From contig OY730170.1 in assembly GCA_963422465.1 (NCBI GenBank), positions 3,324,379 through 3,388,378 of the forward strand: 64,000 bases of DNA. Reading direction: 5' to 3'. A model generated the notes under the pieces. The model did no database searches. It was not told where the DNA came from and saw only the letters and a program-made list of their open reading frames with translations. Below, in pieces: positions 43,346 to 55,103 of this stretch (the stretch's first letter is position 1; the number at the start of each line of letters is the position of its first letter). This DNA is from Lichina pygmaea. Lineage: Eukaryota > Ascomycota > Lichinomycetes > Lichinales > Lichinaceae. The translations under genes and the position numbers were made by a program.

Positions 43346-43590
43346 ATCCTCTTGGCTAGAGTCTTCCAACAAATTCCAACTCTTCCCAGAACCACGTTCT
43401 TCAAGGACCATCAATTTTGACAAACACCACAATTTGTCATATGTTCTGGAAAACAGCCGAGTTCCTCTCTGAAACCACCCAAACCTTAAGGTGAAAACCC
43501 ATCACCTTTGAGAATCACACCTGTTTGTCAAAAGTTGTGATCTTGAATCCACGATCTTCTTCAACAACCAGCAATCTACCCACAACCAGA
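43346..43590. other. unassigned spacer between two LINE copies
   Basis: About 245 bp between the ORF2 start of LINE c (minus) and the 5' region of LINE d (plus). No family is recognised. A minus-strand frame exists but does not resemble LINE ORF1. It may be a 5' UTR of either LINE or leftover target DNA. Confidence 0.4.
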
Positions 43591-43870
43591 GAGAGAGTCT
43601 CAGGATAAGAGGAATGGTTAGAGTCTGACTGACTCTGGAGCTAGCAGAGTCTTTGGCTCAAGGAAAGTCTAGATAGGGGGTCTGGTCCCTAGTCTAGGTT
43701 AATACTTCTAGCTTTGCCCAGAGCTTAGTTGGAAAAAGCTGCCCAGGAAAGTCTAGTCTTGGGGATTGGTCCCAGGACTAGATTATTACTGTTGGGAAAC
43801 CAGGTGACTCTTCTTTCTGGCAGTACTCTGCAGACAGGAAACACCCAACCAGTGCCAAACAATCTCTAAC

Positions 43871-45262
43871 ATGGCTCCCAAGAAGAAAAAACCCACCTTT
43901 TCAGAAAGTAACACCAGAGCTACACCAGCTATACTCTCCCAACCAGCTCCCAGTCTGGCTAGCACCCAGTCCAGCTCTCCTACCCCCCAACCAGCTCCCC
44001 AGAGTGACTACAAACTAGTAGACTCCTGGATCAAAACTCAACCAGTCCCAGAATCTATTCTGAAAAGCTGGGAAAATATCAAAAAGAACTCCTTCCCTAC
44101 AGAAGCCCAGTCTAGCTCCACTGGCCTCACCAACAGAATCTTCCAGGAGCTGGAGAATATCAACAAGTGGCTGGACAAACAAGAAGCCAAGCCATCATAT
44201 GCCCAGGCTGTCCAAAAATCTATTCCAGCACAAATCCCTCTACCTGCAAGAATTCTCAAAGAAGTTCTTGTACATCCTGGTATCCAGCCACCTGACATGG
44301 CTAATACAACTCACATCTAGCTTTTCCAGGCTCTTCAAGACAGACTACCCAGCCCCTACAACAAGCAGGTCAGAGCAGTAAGGAAACTTCCTTCAGGGAA
44401 TATCCTTATTAACACAGAAAGCCAAGAGACTAAAGTCTTCCTAGAGAAAAACCCTGCCTGGGTATCAGCTATCTTCACAAAGGAAGCAACCATCCAGCCC
44501 AAGAGATTTCCAGTTCTGATCCATGGAGTCAGAACAGAAGATATCCAACCTGAAGACCTGGACAAAACCCGCCAGATAATCCAGAACAGCAACCCATCTC
44601 TGAGCAAGCAAATCACCATCCTGAGAGCCTACTGGTCTAAGAAGGCTATAGCTCAAAAGAAGCCAGTTACCTCTCTCCACCTGGATCTGGCTACCCCTGA
44701 ACAAGCCAATCTTTTGATTGAGAGTGGGCTAGTGCTGGGGCACAGGATGCATGAAGCAGAACCTTTTCTGGCAGACACAGTTATTGCACAATGTTTCAAG
44801 TGCTTTAGCTATGGGCACCAAGCACGCTTCTGCAAGAACAAAGCTGTGTGTGGTGCCTGTGAAGGCCAGCATGAAAGGAGAGCCTGCCAAGTTCCTGAAC
44901 AGCTTCTCAAGCCAAAATACTGCAACTGCAGAGGAGCTCACCCAGCCTGGGCCAGTGTCTGTCCAGTACGCCAGGAAGCAGCCAAGAAGGCAAGAGAAGC
45001 ATGGAACACACGCCCAGGAAAATATGAGATCCCAACAGCTACCTCTGTTCCAGCTCTACAACCCCCCCCAGTTATGTCTTTCCCTCTCTCTCAGTCTCTA
45101 CCAGGGGGGAAAAAACGTAAAACAGCTGAGCCAAGCAGAAGCTCAGAGAGACTCAGAGGTGCACTCCCAGAAGTGCAAATTCTTTCTTCAAGATCAGCCA
45201 ACTCTGGAGGAAAGCTACCAGCTAACTCCTTCAAGATCTTTGATGCTGAGATGTCTGCATGA
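43871..45262 (+). pseudogene. LINE d ORF1 (nucleic-acid-binding protein), one stop
   Basis: 464 codons in one frame, with a single in-frame TAG at 44318-44320. The N-terminus is Lys/Pro/Ser-rich (MAPKKKKPTF). The middle resembles the RNA-recognition part of Tad-clade ORF1. The C-terminal half has a CCHC knuckle series: CFKCFSYGHQARFC, CGACEGQHERRAC and CNCRGAHPAWASVC. ORF1 ends in ATGA, overlapping the ORF2 start, a known layout for coupled termination and reinitiation. Confidence 0.85.
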
Positions 45263-46553
45263 AAGACACAAAGCTGACACTTCTCCAGTATAATGTGCAA
45301 AAAAGCCAATCAGTCCAAGAGCTACTGCTAGCAACCTCAGCTCTCCAAGAGGTGGACATTATTGCACTTCAAGAGCCCTGGAAAAACCCTCACCTAGAAA
45401 CAAGCACTTCAACTGTTTTCTCTTCCTTTCTTCCTCTCTACTGTTCAGAGATTGGCAGAACACTTTTTCTTATTAATAAAAATCTGAAACTCTCTTCTCT
45501 TCATCCTACCTTCTGGAATAAAGACTTTGTTTCTCTTGAAATCTACTTGGAAAACTCTCCTACTTCTCTTTGGGTACATAATCTCTACTTCACCCCATCA
45601 AGTCAAGAAAACTACACAGAGGCATCAGAAGCTCTTCTCTGTTTACTCCGAAATGCTTTACAAGAACAAGGACAACATATTCTTCTCACAGACTCAAATC
45701 TTCACCACCCAGACTGGTCAAAGAAAAGAAGACTGTACTCTGAGACTGCAAATAGGTTTCAAGACCTAATGAAAGATTTAAATCTGGATTTAGCTATTGC
45801 ACCTTTCACCCCTACCAGAGCAAGATCTCTTTCTGAAAAACCATGTTCTTCTATTGATCTGTCTTTTATTTCTTCTTCTCTTTCTAACTCTCTGATTTTC
45901 TCTAAAGTGGCTCTTCAGTTCTTTCATGGGTCTGACCACAGACCTGTACTAACCTGCCTGGACCTGGATCCTCCAAGGAAAATCTGGAAACCAGAAAGAA
46001 ACTGGAGAACACTGGACTCAAATCTTGCAAGAGTAGAGTGTGAGAAGCTACACCTGCCCTTCCACTTCCAAGACAAATATGAAGTGGATGAGTACTTGGA
46101 GTATCTTGACAACTTTCTCCAAGAAATAGCAAGCAAATCCACACAGCTCCAGAAGCAATCTGGCCACTCAGTTCCCTGGTGGAATCAAGAGATCCAAAAC
46201 AAGGTTAAAGAGGAAAGAAAAGTAAGAAGAAAAGTGCAAAAAAGGCAAGCAAGTCAAGAGGAACTTGAGCAAGCAACTAAGCTCAAGAAAAAGGCAGTCA
46301 GAGATGGAAAACAGAACACTTTCAGACACCAAATCCATGAGCTGGCCAGCTCTTCAAAGTTCTGGAAGCTTGCAAAGTGGGGAAAGTCCAAAGCCAACAA
46401 GACTCCTGATCTTCCTCTGGTTCCTGACCTGGAAACACAAGAAGGAATAGCCAAAACCTTTGAGGAAAAGACTAAAGCCTTCTCACAACAGTTCTTTCCA
46501 AAAGCTCTAGTTCCAGAACCAGGCTCAGAAAGCTCCCAGACTATCTCTGAGAT

Positions 46554-48245
46554 TTTATTTTATTTTATTTTTTTATTTGATTCTTACACTGGTAGTAGCT
46601 TTACAGCCATGCAGATCTTCTAGCTAATAGTGAACTCCTTCAGAAAACCTTTGAAGGGATAAAAACTGAAGGCAGGGTGTGACTAGGGAATGTAACAAAA
46701 GAAATCTTGAAGTTTCTGGTAAGAGAAGAGAATCTAGGTATTGGATTGGGAATAGTGGAGTTTGAAAGCTAGATTAAACTGGTTTAGTCTTTTCAAAGAC
46801 ATAAACCAGTACAAGAACTTCTGTAGTAGCTCTGGGTTTGAAATAATAGTGGTGAAGTCTTGGGGATTAAAAGAGACTTGTTGTCTTTGTCTTGAATAAA
46901 GAGAGCATGAAGAGGTGATATGTTTTGCAGTTTCTTCTGCTTGGCCACACACACATAGTGGGGTAGGGAAGTCAGGAGCTCCAGCTCTGAAAAGAAAACT
47001 TGCCAGACCAATTCTTCCAGTCCTGATTTGCAGTAGCAGACTTGCCTCAGCTTTCTGTAACTCTTTGTAGAGCTTCAGATTGTTTTTGTGTGGCTTTTGA
47101 CAGAAAGTCTGCCAGCCTGGACCACAGTTGAGCTATGCCGAGGCATAGCGCAGAGTCGACATCCCGTGCAGGGTCTCTGCCACACTTCCCCGCAGTCCTG
47201 AGGTCTTTTGCGCTCCGCCGTGTACGCTCACCCCTAGGTCCTGCTTCGGAGCGCCGGGTTGCCAGCCCGGAGCCCACACTCCAACTGCAGTTTACTCCTT
47301 GAGCCCGTCATTTTCAGCCTGAGCCTGCACTCTGTACGGACCGGCATACGCTTCTGTCCTCTCGGGCCACATAGACAGTCTCGTAGTAGGCCCAGACCCT
47401 ACTGCCATCACTGCCATTATATTCCACGCCCCGCAGCTCTCGCTGTTTCGTGTTATCTCTGTAGATCTCTCGTACAGAGGCCGACCATGCCTCGCAGGCT
47501 CTACAGACCCTGCAGGCCATGCCAGCACCTGCAGGACCACCTTTCCAGCCCACTAACCAAGTAGGGAGAAGTCTCCATCTGCCCGCTGTCACCTGTGGGA
47601 CCCCGGATGTACGTGGTGGCCCACTGGAGAATCTCCAGTGCCCTAGCCCCAGTCCGTAGGTGGCCCGAAGAGAATCCGTGGCAAGACCTTAGGCAAAACC
47701 ATCAAGCCAGCACTTTGACTATCACACAGCCCTTAGGTACTGGAGCGGCGGAAACCCTTCGTGCCACCTGCTTGCCTTCTTTAACACGTAGTCCCTGTTC
47801 GATTAACAACACCGCAGTACAGACATCGCTCCCCTCCTAGAACAAGATCCTTGATGCATCAGCTGCTGGAGACTCTGCCAGAAGGGGGGTGTGTGATAGG
47901 AACTCCTCTTGTCTACTCCAGAGGTGCCCTGTCGGGTGTCTAGACTTCACATCCACCAGTTGCAAGGCTGGCTTCAGGCTGTAGTGTACACAGTAGACAT
48001 CTGTTGGGTGGTTTTCATAACCAGTTTGGTCGAAGTCCTCTGTTCTGCTGATGTCGCTTCACGGGGGTGTCCAGGGTGCCTGCACGACACCTCCGGTGGC
48101 CCATCACTCCACGGGCACCAGCAGCTCGACCGGTGACTCAATTAGCTCTCGGTGCAGCGACTACAAGCAGCTTGGGAGACTGCCTGACATCGCTGCCCCG
48201 AGGTTCCCAGCCTGCACCGCGTGGAGGTTTGAGTCTTCGCAGGCC
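46554..48245 (-). mobile_element. chimeric LINE retroelement, copy e (module + short LINE 3' part)
   Basis: 1,692 bp within LINE d, flanked by an 11-bp TSD (ATCTCTGAGAT at 46543 and 48246). The LINE part is only the last 568 bp (46554-47121), with an ATTTT-type tail. It is joined at 47122 to the same 1,124-bp module as copy b. The LINE breakpoint differs by about 1 kb from copy b while both module ends are identical. This means separate template-switch events, not one duplicated fusion. Confidence 0.88.
47122..48245 (-). repeat. 1,124-bp non-LINE 5' module (copy 2)
   Basis: Colinear with 36185-37308 over its full length. Differences are mostly CpG to TpG/CpA here, so this copy is the more decayed one. 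The small frames of copy 1 are shortened here, arguing against strong coding constraint. Confidence 0.82.
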
Positions 48246-48789
48246 ATCTCTGAGATACAGCTCTCCCAGGAGGTAACATGTGAAGAAGTGGAGCAAATTC
48301 TGGCCAAGAAGAAACCTTTCACAGCAGAAGGGAGAGATAAGCTGCCAAATGGATTTCTGAGAGCTCTGGGGCCTAGGTTCTGCCAAGCTCTAGCTATTCT
48401 GACTTCAACATGCTGGAAACTGGAGTACTTCCCTGAAAGATTTAAGAGTGCAAAAACAGTCTGCTTGAGGAAACCTGGCAAGGGAACCTACAATCAAGCT
48501 AAAGCCTGGCGCCCTATAGCTTTGCTAAACACAACAGGCAAGCTGATGGAAGCTATTGCTGCAGCCAGACTAAGCAAGATAGCAGAAGAAGCTGGACTAT
48601 TGCCAGATATCCAGATGGGCTTTAGGAAAGGAAGATCCACAGAAGCAGCACTTTTCCTTCTAACCTCCCAAGTGGAAAAAGTCTGGAAGGAAGGCATGGT
48701 TGCATCCCTACTCTCACTGGATATCTCAGAAGCCTATGACAGAGTTCTCCCCAAGATACTACAGCAAATTCTGAAAAGAAAAGGAATAC

Positions 48790-49180
48790 TGTTAAGGCCC
48801 AGGCCGGAACGGCTGAGCCGACCGAAGCGAGTGTACAGAGGTACACGGAACAATGTTCACCCGACCCGGTGGACGAGGTGGACAATGTGTAACCAGCTCG
48901 TCCAGCTTGTCCACGGTGGACGAGGTGGATGACGTGTAACCAGCTTGTCCAGCTTGTCCACGCAGAAAGCTGATACCCCTCGGGAGGACCCCCCCCCCTC
49001 AGGCTCCTGTATATAAGAACCCAGATAGCCGGAGAGAATAGCTCTCCAGGCTGAACACACATTACGAGCGATAATAGCAAGAGAGTTACCCCACTTGCTA
49101 TTCATCTATTGAGTCCCTGCCCTCCTCGGTCAAAGACAGGACCACCCACATTCTGTGTGAACGTGGACTGGCCTTTAACA
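48790..49180 (+). repeat. G2 5' LTR
   Basis: 391 bp, TGTTAAGG...CTTTAACA, with a TATA box (CTGTATATAAGA). The centre holds two 54-bp-scale units with GTGGACGAGGTGGA and CTTGTCCAGCTTGTCC, replacing the 35-bp repeats of G1. Confidence 0.9.
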
Positions 49181-52100
49181 GTTTCAGCCTCTAACACATA
49201 GGACACCAGCTCAATACGATGGCAGATCCACGCAGCCCTACCCCTTCGCAGGCAGGCCAAGCTTGGGCTGCGCCTCAGGCGCAAGCCCAGGAACCACCTG
49301 TCCCTACCACCCTCACCTTACCTCCAAAGCCGTTGAAGGTAGGTACGCTGAAGAGGTACGATGGATCACGAGGGGGATTGGAATTATTCTTCTCTCAGCT
49401 TGAGCTTTACTATGGATTCAACACCGCACAATTCCCTACGGAACAGGAGAAGGTGCTGTTCACAGCTTCCTACCTGGACAGACCAACATTTGCCTGGTTC
49501 AATGTCTACCTACAAGACTTCCTCAACAACAAGGAAGATCCCTCTAGCATAGAGACCACGACACGGCAGATCATTGGGAGATTCTCTACCTTCAAGACCC
49601 AGATGAAGAAGACCTTCGGGGTCATTGATGAAGAACGAGATGTGGAATGAAAGCTCCAAGCACTACGGCAGACAGGGTCAGCATCAGACTTTGCGGTGAA
49701 GTTCCAACAGTTGTCAGTGAGGACACAATGGGGAGACAGTGCCTTGACAGCACTATTCTACCAAGCTCTCAAGGAACAAGTCAAGGATGACATCACACGA
49801 GGAGACTGACCCACTGACATCGAGGATATAATTGACACAGTGGTACGCATTGACAACCGACAATTCAAACAAGAACTTGAGAAGTGAGGCAAGCATGCAA
49901 GGCCATGGGGCAAAAAGACAGTGCCAGCACAAGACAAGTACAGCTTGACACCCATGGAGATCGATGCAACAACACCACAGGCAACAAAGAAGAAAGAAAC
50001 ACAGAAGTGTTACAATTGCCAGAAGGTAGGACACCTCACAGCCAACTGCCAAAGCAAGAAGAAGAAAGAAGGCAAGGGTAAGCAGCTGAATGCCACCGGT
50101 GCCTGGAAAGGCAAGGGTATTCAGGAGCCACCGAGGGCTCCCAGAGGCATGCTACCCATGAACCGGTCAGAAGCAACACTCCTCGGACAGGAGGACAATC
50201 TCAGACAGCACATTGAAAGACTGGAGAACAATCTGCAGAGGTCACTGGAGGACCTGCACACAATCCAAGACCAGATCGATAAGGTTCATTGGGAGGATGA
50301 CCTGATCTCCGAATTCGACACAACAGACTACGAGATTGACATAACCGGCATGCCACCAGTTCCCGAGACACCACTACTCCGACAACAGGATGCGACCTTG
50401 TCGGAGGACGGCAAAGCAAGAGTGACACGATGGGTGGACAACACCATCAGCATCTCACAGCCCTGAGACATCACAGCGCAAGTGGACCTTCACCAGGCTA
50501 CGACACCAGCCTGCGGACATCCTTATTGGAAAGGATGCAAGGACCACCACTGCAAGGAACATCTCCTAGAGAAAAGGAGAAGGCACTACTTCCCTGGCCC
50601 AGAATACCACAAGAAAGCCTGGAGCATCAAGCACCAGCTAAGCCAACAAGGGAAAGAACACGATGATTGCGGAGAAGACGCATGGGAGCTATGCTTCACT
50701 GAAAAATACGAAAAACACACGGCAGAACACCAGGCTCAGGGCCTTGGTTGTTCAAAAAACTAGCAGTGCTCTTCAAATCTGGAGTCGGAAGAGCGGGCAA
50801 GACAACACTCCGGAGAGAAGGGGTCAAGCAGAGCCTCGACGTGACAGCCTGCAGTCTGCATTTTCACATCAGGATGAGAGTCAACGGGCATCTGACAAAC
50901 GCCATGATCGACTCTGGAGCTACTGGCAACTTCATGTCAGAAAGTTTCGCCAGGAAGCACAAGATCCCGACTCAGGAAAAGAGAAATCCATACCAACTAA
51001 CAGTAGTGGACGGGACACCACTCTCCAACAACCAAGGACAAGTGACGAAGGAGACCAAGAACCTACGACTGTGTGTCGACAGTACGACAATCAGATCAGA
51101 AGAATTCGACTTGGTCCAGATACCACATGAAGTTATATTGGGTCTTCCGTGGTTGGAAAGTCAAAACCCAAGGATTGACTGGAAAAGAAGGCACCTAGTC
51201 TTTCTGAAGAGGAGTCTGGCAACTCGAGCAGAGCCAGAGAAAGTGAGAATCAAAGAGATCTCATATGCAGGGTGGAAGAAGCACCACCAGCGAGGGCAAG
51301 CCTATGTGGCTTGGATGAAGCCCCGAAACCATCAACTTTGCACCACGCATGACGCTGTGGGCGAGACTCAGGCACCGCAGCTGCCAAGTGAGTATAAAGA
51401 CTACCAGGAGATGTTTGGTGAGGAAGTGGTCGTGACACTACCAGAACACCAAGAGTGGGATCATGAAATTCTGCTGGAAGACGGAAAGAAACCCACACAT
51501 GGCCCTATTTACACTCTATCAGCAAAGGAGCTTGAGGCCTTAAGAGATTACCTGGACAAGAACCTAGCGAAAGAGTTCATAAGACCTTCAACATCACTGG
51601 CCGGATACCTGATATTGTTTGTGCCAAAGAAGGACAGCAAATTACGACTGTGTGTCGACTACCGGCAGCTTAATGCGATCACGATTAAGAATCACTACCC
51701 GCTACTGTTAATATTGGAAATCCAGGACTGAATCCAAGGAGCCAAGTAGTTTACCAAGTTCGACATCTGAGGTGCTTTCAACCTGGTTAGGATGAAAGAT
51801 GGTGAAGAATGGAAGACAGCCTTTCGTACAAGGTACGGGTATTACAAGTATACTGTTATGCCATTCGGCCTTACGAATGCACCGGCGACATTCCAATCGC
51901 TCATTAACGCCATCCTCCGACAATACCTGGATATATTTGTTACTGCTTATATCGATGATGTCTTGGTTTACACCAATGGAACCCTGGAGAAGCACAGACA
52001 GCATGTCAAGAAGATCCTACATGCGCTCCAAGAAGCAGGAATAAGGTTACGCTTTGATAAGAGTGTCTTCCACGTGAAAGAAGTGGAATATTTGGGATCA

Positions 52101-54129
52101 ATCCTGACGACAGAAGGAATCTGTATGGACGATACAAAAACCACAGCAGTACAAGACTGGCCAACACCCAAAAACCTCAAAGAAGTCCAATCCTTCCTGG
52201 GATTTGCGAACTTCTACCGATGATTCATCAAGGAGTACTCAAGGACAGCAGCACCCTTGACTGAACTAACAAAGAAGGAAGAAACCTTCACATAGGGGAA
52301 CAGCCAAGAGAGAGTGTTCCAGGAGCTGAAAGAGAAGTTCACCTCCGCACCCATACTGGCATCATTTGATCCTGGACAGTGGATCATCATGGAGACAGAT
52401 GCCTCAGACCAAGCACTTGGATCTTGCTTGTGTCAACCAGACGCCGAAAACTGCCTACACCCTGTCGCATACTGATCAAGAAAGTTCTCTGGCCCAGAAC
52501 TCAGGTACGATGTTCACGACAAGAAGTTGTTAGCGATTGTCAACGTATTCCAGGAGTGGAGACCTTACCTGGAAGGAGCAAAGTACACAGTGGACGTGTA
52601 CTCAGACCACAAGAATTTGGCTTACTTCACGACAACAAAGAAGCTAAACAGACAACAAGTCTGATGGGCAGAGCTTTTAGCTTCATACAACTTCCAGATC
52701 TTCTATCGAAAAGGATCAGAAAACGCACGAGCAGACACGCTTAGCAGGCGGCCTGATATGACAACAGACAACACAACAGAAGAGCGCCCAATCCTTGTGA
52801 CAAAAGGACAAACTCTGGTCTATGCTCAACCTCAGTTAGTGAAAACTGAAGAAATGGGTGCACTCCTGACCCTAGGCCACAACATTGCAGCCACGAACAA
52901 GGAAGAAGTGCCAGAGAGCGCACAAGAGGACGTGATTCGACAACATCATGATGGACCCCTACACAGACATCCTGGGCAAGACAAGACTCTGGAAAAGATC
53001 TGGAGACGTTACCACTTCAACGGAATGAAGTGGAAAGTGACAGAATTTATTCGCAACTGCAAAGAGTGTGTGAAAAACAAACTGTCACGCCACAAACCCT
53101 ATGGAGAGAGTCAACAAATAGACTTCCCAGAAGTGGCTTGGGATACTATCACAATGGATTTTGTGGTGAAGCTGCTGAGGTCAGAGGACCCGGTAACAAA
53201 GGTGAAATATGACAGTATCTTGGTGGTTGTTGACAAACTCACCAAATACGCTCACCTGATCCTGTGGCAAGAGACAGGAACAGTGAGCGAACTCGCCAAT
53301 GTCCTGCTCAAAGAATTGGTTAGCCAGCGAGGGCTACCCACGAAGATTATCTCAGATCGAGACAAACTCTTCACCTTGAAATTCTGGAACACGTGGACAA
53401 GACAGCTAGGGATAGACACGAGGATGTCTACTGCCTACCATCCACAAACAGACGGATAAACTGAGAGAACAAACCAGACGATGGAACAGTACCTACACCA
53501 CTACGTCAACCACTGACAGGACGATTGGGTAGAACTGCTACCAATGGCTCAGTTTGCGTACAATGATCAGCAACACAGTGTGACGGGCATGACACTGTTC
53601 TTTGCGAACTACAGCAGAAACCCCCACTGGGAAGCAATGGCGGCTGGAAGTGGCACTTCAACAAACATCGAAAAACTCACTGCTATGCATGAGGAAATGA
53701 AGACTGCAATTGAATCCGCACAAAAGACAACAAGCCACTGCCTAAACAGCAAAAGGTTGAAGGGACCAACCCTGGAGAGGGGGGATAAGGTCTATTTGTC
53801 AACAAAAAACCTGCGCTTGAAGCGACCAAGCAAAAAGCTGGATCATGTACGAATCGGACTGTTTGAGATTGAGAAGCGCACTGGAGAAGTCAACTACCGA
53901 CTGAGACTGCCAAAAAAGGCACGGATACACTGAGTATTCCACGTCTTGCTGCTCGAGCCAGCACCCAGCGACGCAGCAATCAAAACAGAATGGCACTTCG
54001 AGGACGACAAAGAAGAGTACGATGTTGAAAGGATCCTAGACAGCCGGAGAAGCGGACAGAAAATCAAATACCTGGTCAAGTGGTTAGGGTATGACAATAA
54101 GGAGAACTCGTGGGAACCCACCGAGAACT

Positions 54130-54660
54130 TCAGCCCTGCGACGAACAAGAAACTGCGGAGTTTCCACTGACAAAACCCGCAGAAGCCAGGATCGATGGAG
54201 ACAAAGGCTTGAGAGAAGCCAAAGCCTCCGAAGAGAAGAAGTCCTCCAAAGGTGGCGGGGACCCCACACACGTAGCCTCCTGCTCGAGATCCTCCTGATC
54301 CTCGATCGCAGCAAGCTCACGCCTGATGGCCTCACCCTCCTTCTTAGACAACACACCCAACTGACGACGGAGACAAAGTTTGCGAGGAAGGAGAACAGAC
54401 TCCTGCTCCTCGATCTCCTTCAGTTGAGCCTTGAGCTGAGTGCGCTCAAGCTCCATCTTCTCCTACTCCGACTCCGCAAGATGGAGATTGCAACAGCGAC
54501 TCTTCTCAAGGTACTGACTGCAAAATGTGGACTCTGAACTGACGACACACTTGGCACGGTCACGACGACATGCGCTGCATGAAACTTTGGATACCTTGCC
54601 CATCTTGCCAACACGAGAACTGAGGACTCCACGACGATTAGCACAAGATGTCTGGGTCAT
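54130..54660 (-). pseudogene. antisense accessory frame of G2, decayed
   Basis: Minus-strand counterpart of the G1 antisense frame at the same place next to the 3' LTR. The Cys-cluster part (CSACRRDRAKC) and the coiled coil and tail (RRELAAIEDQE; FFSSEALASLKPLSP) are recognisable but damaged. Its presence in a diverged copy shows the frame is an ancestral part of the element lineage. Confidence 0.6.
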
Positions 54661-54712
54661 GGTAAGAGAAGTGAGAGGATCTGGGGACAGAACCTTTGGA
54701 GGGAGGGGATGG

Positions 54713-55103
54713 TGTTAAGGCCCAGGCCGGAATGGCTGAGCTGACCGAAGCGAGTGTACAGAGGTACACGGAACAATGTTCACCTGACCCGGTGGACAAG
54801 GTGGACAATGTGTAACCAGCTTGTCCAGCTTGTCCACGGTGGACGAGGTGGACGACGTGTAACCAGCTTGTCCAGCTTGTCCACGCAGAAAGCTGATACC
54901 CCTCGGGAGGACCCCCCCCCCTCAGGCTCCTGTATATAAGAACCCAGATAGCCGGAGAGAATAGCTCTCCAGGCTGAACGCACATTACGAGCGACAATAG
55001 CAAGAGAGTTACCCCACTTGCTATTCATCTATTGAGTCCCTGCCCTCCTCAGTCGAAGACAGGACCACCCACATTCTGTGTGAACGTGGACTGGCCTTTA
55101 ACA
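54713..55103 (+). repeat. G2 3' LTR
   Basis: 391 bp, the same length and structure as the 5' LTR. The substitutions between the two are all transitions as far as I can align by eye. Confidence 0.9.

Larger units (their letters stand above)
48790..55103 (+). mobile_element. Ty3/gypsy chromovirus G2, decayed relative of G1
   Basis: 6,314 bp, TSD aatac (48785 and 55104). Parts as in G1: 5' LTR 48790-49180, Gag from 49219, protease (near 50.9 kb), RT (near 51.6-52.0 kb), RNase H, integrase (near 52.9-53.5 kb), chromodomain (near 54.05 kb), antisense frame remnants, and 3' LTR 54713-55103. Closely related to G1 internally, but the LTR centres differ. More than ten breaks, and the changes against G1 are overwhelmingly transitions. 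The two LTRs differ at about 10 of 391 positions, so it is older than G1. It lies in LINE d. Confidence 0.9.

Noticed and set aside
43346-43590. Possible C-terminal part of ORF1 of LINE c
   Set aside because: The only open frame there is about 60 codons and lacks the CCHC knuckles or any similarity to the ORF1 of LINE d.
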